Of a stretch of DNA of 62,500 nucleotides, positions 12,271 to 26,550 are shown in pieces; the stretch's first letter is position 1; each line of letters starts with the position of its first letter. Source of the stretch: Apostichopus japonicus. Its lineage: Eukaryota > Echinodermata > Holothuroidea > Aspidochirotida > Stichopodidae. The notes below the pieces were generated by a model. The model was not told where the DNA came from, ran no database searches, and saw only the letters and a program-made list of their open reading frames with translations. The translations under genes were made by a program, and so were the position numbers. The DNA is taken from NCBI RefSeq assembly GCF_037975245.1, contig NC_092564.1, positions 6,125,984 to 6,188,483 on the forward strand, given 5' to 3'.

Positions 12271-12666
12271 GTGTGGGAATTTAGAGCAGAATACAGCTTT
12301 AGTCACGATAACAGTATTTATGAAAAGCACTTATAATGAATCAATTGGATAATCCCGATTTGATTATATCGTAAGATATAGTCTAGTTAAGAAGGCATGA
12401 AAAGAACGTGTCACAAAACTTCACAACTTCATGCGAACGACGTTTAATCTTGGTATGCGAAAAACTACTTTTTGTGTTCACATTCCTTCAGAAATATGTC
12501 ATATTTTGAAGGAACATGCATGCAAATTCATAATAATAAAAATTCCATATCACTAGATTAAAGTATTCCTTCGTACGGTAAACTTTTGTTTCTCGTCGTC
12601 AGAATTTTTTTAAGTCAACATGGCTCCCTGACACATTTTGTATTGACTTGTTGTACGTGCGGCGAA

Positions 12667-12672
12667 TTTATT
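12667..12672 (-). promoter_or_regulatory. candidate Hox1 poly(A) signal AATAAA
   Basis: AATAAA on the minus strand, 120 nt beyond the Hox1 stop codon. It is the first canonical signal I saw downstream and would give a short 3' UTR of roughly 140-160 nt. In AT-rich DNA this hexamer is common, so use is inferred, not shown. Longer UTRs are possible. Confidence 0.35.
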
Positions 12673-12791
12673 CTATATCTCGAGTAATCTCATTCGTCGA
12701 TCCGTCTATCTAATGCCTCTCAGCAGCCAATAGCTATCGCTGAAAGTATTCTGAACCGCTGTTTGTAAAATAACATGGCTTTTTCTTCTTT

Positions 12792-13258
12792 CTATGTTGT
12801 TCCATTGGTTAATAACATTGTCTCCTGGTTATGACGGTCAGAGCAATATGCAACGTGTGATTTCAAATCTTGGTCGGGTGACCTAGATAAACCCAGGGCG
12901 CTCATACTGGTTCCGTATTGTTGACCTGGCCCAGGGTGTGGAATGTATGACCCCATCCCCACCGCGAGGGGTAAACCATGGGGAAAGGATGGATGATGTG
13001 AAGCACTGTGGAATGACGGCACACATTCTTTTAATTTCTTCTTCTCCTTCATTCTCCGGTTTTGAAACCATATTTTCACCTGGGTCTCATTAAGTTCCAA
13101 CATGGCGGCTATTTCTACCCTCCGTGCTCGTGTAAGATATTTGTTGAAGTGAAACTCTTTCTCTAGTTCTGTCAGCTGTTTATTTGTAAAATTTGTGCGG
13201 CCAGTCCCATTGGTTCCATTCACCTGGTTACTGCCTCCGTTCTCACCACATTTCGAAA
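12792..13258 (-). CDS. Hox1: Hox1, coding exon 2 (homeobox exon)
   Basis: Terminal coding exon, residues 240-394, stop TAG at 12794-12792. It begins after the acceptor TTGCAG (AG at 13260-13259), preceded by a pyrimidine-rich tract. The phase-1 junction gives codon CTT (Leu240) and keeps frame with exon 1, so the total is 1185 nt or 394 residues. The homeodomain is residues 256-315 (13032-13211): R5, F8, L16, helix 3 with W48, F49, Q50, N51 and R53 all present. The signature [16 protein letters not shown] followed by [11 protein letters not shown] is Hox1-class; Hox2 and Hox3 normally have RTAYT at the start. The linker from hexapeptide to homeodomain is 24 residues and Asn/Gly-rich. A 79-residue tail rich in His, Ser and Pro follows. 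Residues around the second and third helices ([17 protein letters not shown]) differ slightly from vertebrate Hox1. Confidence 0.96.
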
Positions 13259-13309
13259 CTGCAATGATAAGAAAGCGAGGAAAGTCAAACATGTGTCAAT
13301 CAAGCAGTG

Positions 13310-13390
13310 AGGATGGAAGAAGGGGGAAGGGTATGGATAAGGGTGGGAAGGGGATGAGGGAGGGGAGGATGGTGGAAGTGGGTTCATAAT
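13310..13390 (+). repeat. polypurine tract beside the Hox1 exon 2 acceptor
   Basis: Almost uninterrupted purines on the plus strand (GGAAGAAGGGGGAAGGG and so on), that is, a C/T-rich stretch in the Hox1 transcript 50-130 nt before the exon 2 acceptor. It could form triplex or quadruplex DNA, or act as an extended pyrimidine tract for splicing. Confidence 0.6.
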
Positions 13391-13455
13391 GTTCCCTTGT
13401 GGTGATTCGTTGCTCGCTTTATCTACAATTGTTGTCAAGCAATGAATATTGAGAA

Positions 13456-13720
<265 letters not shown>

Positions 13721-14821
13721 CATCTACATATATGCAGCCTTTGCCGGACGTAACGCTAAGTCAACAACCCATGTCATCAATCTTGGTATCATGCATGGAC
13801 GGTTGAAACCATATTTGCAAGAACGTCTAAAATGATTGATACATTTCCCAATCCGACGTGAGGAAGGCTAACACAAAGCTGGCAACTTCAATTGTGTCCA
13901 ACATTGGTTTGAACGCTAGTATACACACAGCTTGCTAGCTTCAGCTTTCTATATATAGTGGGGGGGGGGTGGGTGGTGTAAACGTATGTATTTTTTTTTA
14001 ATCCCATCTGTCTATATACCCACTTTATGACATCTGCTCCACTGGAACCTTTCTGTATTGTTTTTGAAACCTCTTGTGGCTGCTTATAAAAGTTTTTGAA
14101 CAAATTGAGACAAAAGTGTTTCAGAGAGACGCGACCACCACGTGATCAGTACAACGACAAACAATGACTGGTAATGAATTAAAGAATGAAGCCAACAGAG
14201 GAGAGAAAGAGAGAGAAAAAAGAAAAAGAAAAATCGTATTCACCATTTATCATTACTCTTGCCGTGGCAGAAAGTAATCTCTTTTCGAACTTTTATACTT
14301 ACATAGAGTAAAATAGCAATTTTGAGGACGAAAAATAAATTGTTGGATTTTAGTTATTTTTATTGGTTTAGGTTTCAAAGAAGGGTTATCGGGGAAAAGT
14401 TATTGTTTAACTCCCCAAAATGTACCAACACATGTTTATCTTATTCCAGGTCGAGTCCATTTATCCTATGGTTAATATTCGAAAACAATAACCCCCCCCC
14501 CAATATCTACGATTTACACTTAGCTTAATTGTAGGTGCGTCTTTTCTTTTCCATGTCATATTAAATTGCTTTTTTTCAACTGCGATAATAACTAGCAAAA
14601 CATTTCAAAAGAAAGGAAAGAGTAGAGGGGGGGGGGAGGGGGATATGGTTCCACTCTCAAGAAGAAACTACAGTATAAATTACGTTGTTGACAGATCAAA
14701 ACTATATATCCTCTCCGGGCGATACACAATGAAAACATAAAGAAAAATTGATTAAAACCTTGTGTTTTTGCTTAATTGTGTTGTGAACACTCGACAGCAC
14801 AAAGCTAACTTAGAGAAAACT

Positions 14822-14990
14822 ATAATAAATATAATAATAGTAATAATAATCAGTAGTTATTTTTACGACGATTAAGCGACCACAGCATGTGGGAGAAACC
14901 CGCAAGGGCTTATGGATTACAACTTACACGTCGGGTTGGCTTCCAATTCAACTTTTTAACTGAAATTTGGAATCTTTTCAATTTAGAATC
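14822..14990 (-). mobile_element. 5'-truncated copy of the (ATT)n-tailed SINE
   Basis: It matches the body and tail of the SINE at 2428-2726, including CTTACACGTCGGGT, ACCCGCAAGGGCTTATGGA and TTTTTACGACG. An (ATT)n-like tail lies at 14822-14850 and the same minus orientation is kept. The tRNA-like head is absent, as expected from incomplete reverse transcription. Confidence 0.75.
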
Positions 14991-17160
14991 AAAGAGAGAC
15001 AAACATACAAACTGCTTATCGACTGCAAAATAAAATCCTGGTAGGATTTTCTTAAGAGGCTAACAAAATGGTACGTTTAAAAAAGACAGAAAGAAGGCAG
15101 CTGAATTGAGCGGACTGCTAACTTGGAGAAGCGACAGAGTTAAAATAATGATACCAAAGTGAGAGGCAAGAACTCGGTTTTTCTTAAATGTAGGTCTTCT
15201 GTAAGGAAAGGACCGTATTAAAAGTTGCTTGCATCCTTCATGAACACCTTGCGCTTTGGTAACCGGAGAATTTTTTTCCCTCGATGTTTACAGTTATACC
15301 GTTAGGGTAGTGTACATAAAATATAAAATGAAATGAAATAATTTAGGGTCTTTCTGGCTTGCTTCATATTTACATGGAAATGGAAATAGCTGGAGAAAAC
15401 TATAGTCAACGCTTAAAGTTTTAATTTGTGTAGTGCAAAAAACGGAATTCAGAATAAAGTTGCGCAGTACTTTGGTATAGGCTACCAGTTATTGGTCTCC
15501 CGTTCCCCCGCTTTACATAAAGTAACCATCGACTCTTTAAGGCTTCAAAGCAAGAAAAAGATCTCTCAAAGATCATGCTGGGATATTTGTGAATGTTTTC
15601 ATCAGTCGCGAAAATACACTCATGTAACCTACTCCATTTGCAATTGGAACAAACATTTGCTGTTTATGTTTGGTTGTAAAACTGTTAGAAAGTGTTTGGT
15701 GATTGTAATAAAATATTCACACGTGATACATTAATGTAAATTACCACACGGTATCTCAAATTATTGCTTTTGTTTTGGTTGAAGAAGCAACTGCTAATAC
15801 AAATTAACATAGTCATTGGAAATGATGCAGGTATCATACTACATGAATTACATAGGTGATAGTGTCAGTATACAGTCAATAAATTAAGTTTAACTTTTCT
15901 TGTGCATTTTGGTGCGCTCCCTTAACCATTGCATCAAGCTAAATTTGACCTATTATTAAGTATATCATATCATATAAAACATTCAAGACACTACTCTCCT
16001 TGTGAATGGAAATACTATGAGAGTGGTGAAAAAAGTGCTGTGCTCAAAAATAAATAAATAACTCAAAAAAGAAAAGAAAAAAAAAAGGAGTTCTGAATTT
16101 TTGGTCATAGTTTTTACATCTATTTGGCAGATTGTACGACATAAGTTATCATCCCTACTGTACGACCGATTAAATTGTTTCCCAAAAAAGCAAGTTTATC
16201 CATCCTTCTTATCATTAAAATATATATTGTGCAGAGGAAAGTAATAAAGCATTAATTGACAACAATTAGAGAAACAAAAACCAACAACAAATTAGCAAAC
16301 AAACAAACAGACCCCTACGCACAACATACACAAAAACAAAACATACATAAATACAGAAACTACACATGTTTTAACTAACACAAACAATGATATACATTGC
16401 TCTTTTGCCTACAACACAAAATAAAACGAATGATTTAAGTCTAATGCAAAATTTCCCCATGTATCGGGTTTTTAGGGGTTAGTCCCGTCCAACAACAGTA
16501 CACTGACCTTATTATTATTATTATTTATTTTTTTTCTCCAACGGCCAATAACAAGAAAGTTTGTGTAATTTAGAACCCGAACACGTTTCTTGGTTTTCTT
16601 ATTTCATTTTTTTTCCTTTCTTCAAGATAAATGAAAGGTATGAGACTAAATAACTTAGAACTAGATCATTCTTTCTTGTCGCAAACTTCATTTTGGTAAT
16701 AAATATTTTCTCGGTAACCCGTTACACTTGAATATTTGAGAAGATATATTTTCTCTCTTTTCTTGTTCTGGTCGTATTGTAATAACCGCCTGTAGCAGTT
16801 TGTAGGGTGAATGCCACCAAAGATACTGATAGGTATGCCGCTACCATTGTTCAATTTCGAGCAAAGATATAGCGGTTATTGTGATTTTTGATATTTTAAT
16901 CGGGTGGGTGACTTACAGATTTGCTTGAGGGGTGATCAGATGCCAATTTCGTATAAACTGGTGGGCAAACGTTCTGTCAAAGTTGGTTACAGGATTCTTA
17001 ACATGTTTGATTGTCTGCAATCATAAAGTAGCTATAGCTCAGAAGGCAATATATAATGGAAGGTTTTATTATACATAGTAGTACTAGTAGTAGGTCTATA
17101 AAGTAGGTTATCCACGTTCAAAAGTAACAGTCAATTTCTTCATATCCTTTTTTTCTCGCT
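14991..17160. other. intronic, nothing recognised
   Basis: AT-rich intron sequence with an A-rich run (16060-16090) and AAACAAACA-type low complexity at 16270-16360. The 102-codon open frame at 15426-15734 shows no domain or splice context and is left out. Confidence 0.4.
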
Positions 17161-17167
17161 AAAAAAA

Positions 17168-17224
17168 GGTGGATATATATATATATATATCTATATATAT
17201 ATCTATATCTATCTATCTATATAA

Positions 17225-17266
<42 letters not shown>

Positions 17267-17269
17267 ACC
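17168..17269. repeat. (TA)n/(CTAT)n block bounded by GGTGGATAT ... ATATCCACC
   Basis: TA and CTAT repeats enclosed by a perfect 9-bp inverted repeat, so the whole 102 bp could fold into one hairpin. Confidence 0.8.
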
Positions 17270-17572
17270 AGTCATGTCGTGGAATAAAATAAGACGGACT
17301 TAACATTTATTCTTTCTGTTAATATAGTTGAATGTGAAAAGTTTAAAGATTATTTCTGATGCGGAAATATAGGCCGGGTAAACAAAACAGGGTGAGTTAA
17401 TTCAATTCAGTTGTGCTTGAAAACAAACGCTTTGTCTGGGATCTTGTTTTATTGATATGTTATAATCGCAGATTTACAACAGCCAAATATTTTTCTTGTT
17501 TCTTAAATCATCAATTTTTAAACACCCAAAAAGAAATAAGATAAAAGAAAGTACACATGATTATTTTTTTTT

Positions 17573-17715
17573 ATGTTGACGTCTACGAGTTATAGAGGAC
17601 GTGTTTGTAGGTATGGTATAAACGAGATGCTCTCTGCACGATTTTTCATGTTGACGTCTACAAGTAATAGAGGACGTGTTTGTATTTTTTTTACGAGATG
17701 CTCACTGTACGAGAA
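17573..17715. repeat. two-copy tandem duplication, 75-bp period
   Basis: ATGTTGACGTCTAC and AGAGGACGTGTTTGTA followed by ACGAGATGCTC occur twice, starting at 17573 and 17648, with small differences. Each copy contains the CRE-like word TGACGT. Confidence 0.8.
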
Positions 17716-20700
17716 CATTTCTCGAACGGTTCAGTTAGTCTAGTATTTTGTTTTTTTGGGCGAATAAGGATTAAATAGTTTCTTTCGATATCCTGTGTAC
17801 TGCACAATCAGTCATAGAGACGACATGCTGTCGGTAAGGTATGACATAACCTTTGGGATCATTTATATATATTGTTTGAAATTGAACACTGAGTAATAAT
17901 AAAATGTGTAAGGAAATATTTGCAGTGGGGGGAGACACACACACACGTTCGAATTATTACTATGATATTATGGCAAGAATTATATGTAATTCAGTATTCA
18001 TCTTACATATTCGGTAGCCAATAAAATATTCAGATAAATGGAGATCTGTAGACGGTCTTATCCCTGATACGGTTTCAGCCACAGACTTACTTCTATAGCT
18101 TCATACTCCCTTGAGTATTTAAGCTGACAGATAACCCGATAAAACAAAAATAAGAAAAATGTATTGGAAAAAGAAGATGAATAAGCCATGTAAAGTCTGA
18201 AAATTAAAGAGCATTACATTTTACATGGTTGATAATAAATTGTCGAAAGCTTTAAGCTTTCTCTATTTTTGAGAGAAAAAAAAAAGAAAAGGAAAAAGAA
18301 GAAGAAGAAATCAAAAATAAATCCAGAAGAGCTTAAACTTTTGACTTTTGACTTTTTTAAATTTTATTTTTGACCTTTATTTTTCTCAAGTGAACTTTCA
18401 CGTGTGTTATTGCATGTTATTGCATATACGATATATCAAAGTGCACTTTCCACTTTACCTTCAACATAGATTGTTCTATTTGTTTCGAACCATTTAGTAT
18501 AGAAACCTCAAGAGTATGTGCATAATTTGAATTTGAATGATTTTTGCTTGTTTTTAACAATCGAGTCACTAAGAAAAAAAAGGAAGCCGTGTTATCATCC
18601 CTAGTGGCCTTTTGATATAACAGTTAAAGTTACACAATCATAATAGATTAGAACGCTGTTTACAAAGTTTAAAGACGCAGAGAAATATTTGAATGGACTG
18701 CGAGATTAAAAGGAATAAATGCATGCTTCATATTAGAAAAAAAAAGGATATCAAACTAACTAAAATAAAACAGAATAATCATCACATAACGTTTAGTATA
18801 GGCTTCTAAAGAAAAAATCGCACGCACACACTTAAATATTTCTAACTCTTTGGAACAATGGAAAATAGGGGTATATACTGTTTTTTCATATTTTGTCTGT
18901 GGTAATTCTGACCCATATTTACCTTTTTATTAAAATGTTGTCTATATTATGTACAGAAAGATAAGGATACATTGATCTCCTCAACTTAATTATATAGTTA
19001 AAACTGTTCATATATAAGTGGAATTAACTTGTGATTTCTGTGGCATTTCATGAGAAGGATGATTTCATAACTGCATTGCATTTAAAATTAATTTCTATAT
19101 ATTCTTATGATGTTTGTACCTTATAATTTGTACTAGAGATAAATGTCATCTTTGCATATCGATTCCATATGCTTTGCAATTAGATCCCAAAAAGAGCTAT
19201 GTTGATTGAACGAAAAGAAATCTTTACAGAATACGTTATGCCCTATTTATTGGAGAAAAAAACCTCAATAGAAAATACTGAATCAAAAACTGTAATTTGT
19301 TGTTAATATGACTATCTGGAAGGTGTCCTTGAAGCGCTTTCGTAATATCTGACCGATTTTCAAGTTTATCTCGTGCTGTTTCACACACAATAATAACAAC
19401 ATGGCCAAACAAGCCGCACCACTGGCGTAGAACTCACTTGTTATTCTTCGCCTCGTGTTTGCGGTGTTTGAAGATGAGGATTGTTTTGATTTTACCTGTC
19501 TCCTGTTAAGTGAGATTAACTTTAGCAGTCTATCACCTCAATTAAAGAATGTGGTAACACGGGGTCTGTGGACGGATGATGACAGCCATATATACACTAC
19601 AATAATTGAAGTGTATTTTTATATAGGTAGTGTAAAATCATCACGAGCGATAACATAATGTTTATAAGTTCACACGCGACACTGTTAAGACACACTGGAA
19701 CGAGCAATGGATTTTATTGAAGAAAACAATGATTCACGTATCTTCTTTCAGATGAAAATCAATTCTCTGAATGTTAAAAGTCTTTATGAATATGCAATGG
19801 ACACGTATAAACGCTATATTTACGCTCGGTCAAGTTTTTTGTATTTTACGAAGTGTGAATGACTGTTGCCATTTAATGTGTCACTGGAGCGCTAAGCTAT
19901 GGATTACAAACCAGAAAGTTAACAGCTACAAGATTAGTTGACAAAGTAAAGTTAGCAGGAGAATATATAAACTTTGTTCTGATATAGTTGTCTTTCCTCT
20001 TTTCCGCTGCAAAAGATACTTACTTATTTGTTTTGTATGTAACCTTTTGTTTAACTTAAAGCATACGGTATGTATGTTATAGTGTAATATAACTCGCACT
20101 TTTACCAACGACATTGTTCTTGACGAACTTTTATGAACATAACCGGTCCATGCCCTTCACAAGCTGTGTGTGGCAAGTCAACTTTGTCCACACTGAAAAC
20201 GATATATTAAAATACAGTAAAACGCACGTGTGCAAAACATTAGAGATTTAGAGTCAGATGGATATTGCTTATCCTTATAACGGAAGGACACTTCCGGTAG
20301 CATTGACGCGCTTCGTAAATTTCTTAGACTTAGCAGACGGTACTGTTGTGCTGTTTTGACCGTGGATGGTCGAAGCTGTATTTATACGCATATATAGGAG
20401 GGGAAAACAACCACAACAAGGTTTGCTGAAGCACAGGGATAATGTTGAATTATTTTTCTAAGAGCAAACATAATAACAGGTGAAGGTACATGTAAACCAA
20501 CTTTCTCGTCAAAACGTGTAAAACAAAACATTATATAAAATAGTATAGTGATATGTGTATAATTTCATCCCCAAATAAATTTGTTTCATGAAATCTCTAG
20601 GTATCTCTCATCAGACGGATGCCACTTAAATAACGAGTAAATAAATAGCTTGCATTTGACCTTGAAAATTATTACAAGAGGCATTATCATTTCAATCGGT

Positions 20701-22997
20701 GAAAAAAAAAATCGACTTAGTTAAGTCTAAATACTATTGCAAGAGTCTTTCGGGTTTTCTGGAATTATTTCATCGCAATGAAATCATCATGATCAATGAT
20801 TGAATTTTAATAAAGATCTCTATACAAAGGAATGACAGTCGACGAAGAGCAAACTTTAATCTCTTGCTTGTAAACTCAAAGGAGTCTAATAAGCTATACT
20901 CCTCTAAAGGTTATAGCTAACAGATGCCATCGCTATCAAATGGATATACTCTGATTTGTTCTTTGGAAGACCGTAAAGATAATCACTATTTTGGTCTGTA
21001 ATATTTCTTTATACTTGTATATTATAAGCCTGGCACACACGATGAATATTAGAGATAATCTCACGGATATGTAATCAAGTGTCACGAAAACCATCGGCTG
21101 AATAAGAGTTCCAAAAAAAATAAAAATATGAATCCAATAAGTTGCTTAAAAGTGCGTATCCATATGGTTGAATTTGAAATATGCCAAGAACTGAGAATAA
21201 GTCTAAATTTAGTCATATCAAGAAGGTTTTTTTTTAATATTTATAATAGCTTTAACATTTACATTAACAATTCTAATTGGAAATTATACAAAAGAGCAAC
21301 AGCAACAAGAACAAAACAAAGATATATAATCTAAATTAATTAGGTTAATTAGAGACATTAACGACTCAGTGGATCAATGATCGTCAAGATTTGTTTTCGC
21401 CCGTAAGTTTTTATTTTAGTGCTGGCACGCTGGAAATCTTCAAACTTCTTCAACGTTTGGTTTATCAGGCGGTTTATTTGAAATTGAAATTTGTGTATAA
21501 ACAAGCTTGTGACCTACATTGTCATTGCAGCTTAGTATACACAAAAAAAAATAGAGTAAAGAACACTTTATGAAAAATATTCAATTTCAAAAATTCTGTT
21601 TTCAAAGACTATATGATTGAACCCTTCCTTCCCCCTTTGTACCTGTAGCGTGGCTTTACAGGATAGAAACCAACAACACATCTCTGTGATGAGATTTCTA
21701 AATTTCTTATAAATCTATGTTTACGAAACTTACAAAATTTCATCCTTAAAAGGAAGACGAAACGGACAATCTCTCAGAGAACGAAATAGAAAAGTAAAAC
21801 AGAAAGTAAGAAGACAAAGGACGTGAACAAAAGAGAATTTTGAAGTGTTGTTAAAGAGTAAAATATTGGATTTATACACGTATGGGTTTGTTTTCATAAC
21901 AGTTTCGATATTATTAATATATACCGAAAAATATAAGAAAATTTTGGTTAAATATGTTTACATATTAACTTACGAGAGGATATTTTTACCAACAATGCTG
22001 TCGATTAAAGTCATTTTTTTTCTATGTATTTTCTTTCTTTGTTGTTTATGAAAGGATAGTCTCGAGTGTGATATTTAAAATTATTTTCGTAGAATAAAAA
22101 TGGAAAACATAAAGTTAAGTACACACATTAAAAATTAAAAGGTTAAGATTATAAACTTGCCATAGTGCTGGATTTCTTTGCTTTTTTTTCTTATTCTTCT
22201 TTGTTTCAAGGATTATTTTATGTAGAAATGCTCTCGTTATAATTAGTTGCTTTATATATAAACACATGTCTCAATTCGTAATAAATTTCACTTTTCCTTT
22301 TATATGAGTCCCTACAAGTGCACTTCATATTTCTGTAAGCGTTGCTAATTAGGATCTAATGATCTATGTATACTAACCCATATAGAATGCAGTTTCTTTT
22401 AATTGCAGTCGTCGTCTCTATTATTTTGAAACGGTCATCTCTCAAGAACTAAACATCAAATACAAAATATAACATACACTGATACACGTTGGTTTCTTTT
22501 CCTTGTCCGATGACATTATAACATAAGCCGTTATGTCTAAATTAATCCCTTCGAGGCATGGCTGATGTCTGCTTGCCTGACATATTTTGTTTTTGCTATA
22601 AAAAAGATCACCTCCAAATTAAGATCTATTATATCATATGTACAGTTATGGAAACAAAAATACCTTTCTCTTAGAATATAGCTGTAACCCTGTTGTCAAC
22701 TACACACAGTGTATTCATGGTTTTATCAGTTAAAACTGGTAAAGGTGAGTACCCGTTAATCAGTTTAAACTGATGTGTGTTATAATTTCATAACATGTGT
22801 TACATTTATGACCAGTCACTACTCAGAAAGGACTTACAACAGAAAATACTAAACACACAGTCCTGATCATAATGGTAGACTAGGCTAATCAGACTACTCT
22901 AAAGGTTTCACCAATAATTTCGTACACATTTCAACAGAAAGTACAAAACTGATCAAGCCATGTACATTGGGTGCAAATACAAAGAATGCTAACCCAA

Positions 22998-23215
22998 TGT
23001 CATCTTTTAAAGTGTATTATACAGATTTTATGCTAAAAGAGTATCAACTTTAAAGTGTATACTGATATAAAAAAATACTATTCTAAGCCTATGACGTCAA
23101 CTTTAAAGTGTATACTAATGTTTAATAAACATATTGTCGACGTTTATAGTGTATAATGATGTATACAAATAATACTCCTTGTCAGCTTTTAAGCATATGT
23201 TATACGGATGTATCT
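22998..23215. repeat. degenerate minisatellite, 42-53 bp period
   Basis: Five diverged copies of a unit like GTCAACTTTAAAGTGTATAC followed by TGATGTA begin near 22998, 23043, 23096, 23138 and 23180. Confidence 0.6.
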
Positions 23216-24475
23216 TGAGACTTACGTGTTATACTTTCCCCATCGAACATCCGTCGATTTATAATCTCAACATTATATCTAACCAGACATCCATTAAAAA
23301 GATCACATTTTTGTTTAGGCTTATACATCTAAAATATTCGGAAAATGCTTTCGTGTAAAATAGATGCATATACTACGATGTCAAACTTTCAATAACCAAT
23401 TATGTAAAAGGTACAGCAAATTATTGAATTCAGTAGGTCCAAAAATGAACACAAAATATGGAAATATAAGAGCAAAAAAAATGGAGTTTTGAAATGTATG
23501 TTTCAGTAAGCTTTTAAGAAAGTGAGTGCGAGAGACAAGAAGAATAACAGAAAAACAGAAAAAAAAGAACAGAAAAAACCCAATTAACCAACCCCAAAAC
23601 AAAACAAACAATAACAAAACAAATAAAACAAAAGAAGAGGAATGACGATTATCAGAAAGATAATTGCCAAAGATTAAGATATAATTTTACGCTGATATCC
23701 TCTGCAGTTCATCATATATACAATAATTTATAATCCTTCAGGCAAATTTACAGCTATTTCTTTTGTCTTTGAACGTGTTCTTCATGACCACACACGATTG
23801 ACATGTAACCTTAAAACTCTAGAAAAGTGCAGTAGACAACCCCGGCTTTGAACTTAATATTGAAGAATGCACTAGTTTAATTAGACGACGTGTACCATCC
23901 ATATTAGTGTAGCAGTCACATACCACTTCACTCTAATGTGAATAACAGCCCAAGCGCTTGCTTGTAATTTCACCCAAATTTTTATTTCATCTTTTAGTCT
24001 CTCTCAATTTTTTTTTTATAAACCTACCAAAAGACTGGCGTTTAAGAATGCACTTTATAAAGCGTCACTTGGTCACGCATCATGGGTGTCGCAATTTACA
24101 ACGTTAAAAAGGCAACTCGTCACCTTGTTTCCTTTGCTCGATCTCGTCGGGGTTTTGTTTTTAATATATTCATATCGAAGCAGCCCATATTAGAAAGAAA
24201 AGTTCTGTTTCAATTAAGAATTTTTTTTTAATTAAAAGTTCACGAGTTAAGTCGTTGGCATACATTATTTTCATCGGACAGTTTCACTTTTTAAAGAGAC
24301 ATATTGGGTTTTGTATTAATATCTCTCAACTTGAACTTGAAAACTGCGTTTGATCTCAAACTTAATATAGCAATAGTAGGGGAAGCAAGATCACATTGTC
24401 TTAGAAGAATTTGAACGCTATGTTATTTAGAAAATGTCAATATTTCGGAGTTATTTTAGTAGTTCGAATGTTGGC

Positions 24476-24535
24476 TAGACCAGAACAGACCAGAACAGAA
24501 CATACCAGAACAGACCAGAACAGACTAGATCAGAC
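24476..24535. repeat. short tandem repeat of CAGAACAGAC
   Basis: About five imperfect 10-bp units. The small open frame running through it is not a gene. Confidence 0.85.
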
Positions 24536-26474
24536 TGTTTCTTGTCAAATACCTCAATACACAAGCACGTTTGTCAACCTGCATTTTTTGCTGGTCTCAA
24601 TCATATACCAAGGTATGACACTCTCTCCCCAAGAATGGTAATCTCTCATTTCGGCTAAAAAATTATATTTCTTTATGAATTTATAAACCTTGACCTAAAT
24701 GCGCAAAAAAAGAGATATGGCTTGATAGTACAAAAACTCAGTGAAGGTTGTCCGATGGTGACATCATGGAAATTTTTGAAGAAAGAAATTGTCAAAAATC
24801 ATTAATGTTATGCAAATAGAAATTTACCAAAACATCACAACGAAATGCTGAAATTTGTGTTGTTACGTCGTTGCAAAGTTCTGGCCAGGTTAGCATATCT
24901 AGCATATTTCTGTTTCATCATAATGTTCCTTTAAACACCCGTATGTTGTCTTTCGTCGATTTCTTTCAAAAAAGTTTGCCAAAAGGACTGATTATTTATC
25001 AAAATATGATTGTCATTGATCCAAGAACGACACATTCCTATATATCTTTATTCAATGAAAGACATACTATAATAGTATAATAATTAATGAATAATTTCAT
25101 TAATAATTAATGAAAACATTAATTAATGAATATTTTAATTGAGGAACAGCTAACAACACCGTTGGATTCTGAAACTGTACCTCCTAGACAGTTCTGCTAT
25201 AGATATATATTAGTGTTAAACATCACGTGATTCCAAGCAAACACTGATTTTAGTACAAAACATTGTTTTTGTGATTCTGTTGTGATCAAAATGTGGTTGG
25301 CTTAAGTTAACTACAAGCGCATTTCAAATGTTAAACTTCACTGCGAAACTTTGAGACTAAACACAGAACGCTACTTGAAGCAAATTTGGATACAGATGGT
25401 GTGTATGATCCGTACAGCGCATGAACAATTTAAAGGGATACACTGCATCAACATTGGACTTCTATATCTGCTTAAGTAATATACACAATCGTGACAAGAT
25501 AAGATGAAGCTATAATTACTGTGAAGTAATAGTGAATTATTTTTTATAGGTCGATTTTTAATGACGTATTGGTTGTACAAGGTCCTTATAGGACTAGTTG
25601 TTAAAGTAATGCACTTAGGGATACACTTGTAGAAAGATGCCAGGGGGTCAACATTTTGATTTGAGACGGTGTTACTAGGCACTGAATTCAACACTCATGT
25701 GTGTCAAATAAATTAATAATTCAAAAAGCACAGTATGATATATGTTGTTTCTGATATCTGGACGTAATTTGACAGATGTATAAGTAGGAGGGATGTAGGA
25801 GTGTACACCCTCAAACTGTCAATCCCTCACACAAAACTTCAAAAGTGGTTTACATGTTTGCATTTTGCAACGCTTCATTTCAGATCCAATTATGCCTCAA
25901 AATAAAAGTTTGACGTCTGAAATTTAGGTTTTCTTGTAGGTAGGGGGAGGGGTGGACGGATGCTCCTGGGCCCAACCCTACATGAGGCTTGAATGACCCC
26001 ATGGCCACACCTCCTCTTAAACAGTAACCAGACGATGAATGATAAAGAACCTCGAGTTATAACTACAATGATGTCTCTCACGTTATGATATTGTGTGGAT
26101 GTATTACATATTTATGTAATAGGCACACACAGTAGGCCTATCTGATTGCAGTTACATCAATTATAGGGCAGATAAATGGGGGGTAGAGCGTGTTCTTTCA
26201 CAAATTCTGGTATTTAGGATACTGTTTCCCTCAGTAGTATTTTAGTTATCCATACTAAAGCTCAATAGACAAATTAGTTAAATGTTACTCTTCACTGTAT
26301 ATAATAAAAAAGCTTTGAAGGCAATTCTCTTTGATGAGGCCTTAAAGTAATTTTCTTTTTTGCTGTCTTGTTTTTTGCTTTATTGTTACTGTTTTCGTTC
26401 ATTTCTATGTTTTAATTGTTTCCTTTTAAAGAGCCATAGAATATCGTTTTAGTTACGGCGTTATGTAAAGCCTT

Positions 26475-26475
<1 letters not shown>

Positions 26476-26519
<44 letters not shown>

Positions 26520-26550
26520 ATATATTTATATATTTATAAATGTATATATA
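26476..26550. repeat. (TA)n array with TTTATA interruptions
   Basis: About 75 bp of TA dinucleotides inside the Hox1 intron. Confidence 0.95.

Noticed and set aside
23381-23617. 78-codon Phe/Leu-rich minus-strand frame resembling membrane segments
   Set aside because: It is the translation of A-rich low-complexity DNA, with no other support.
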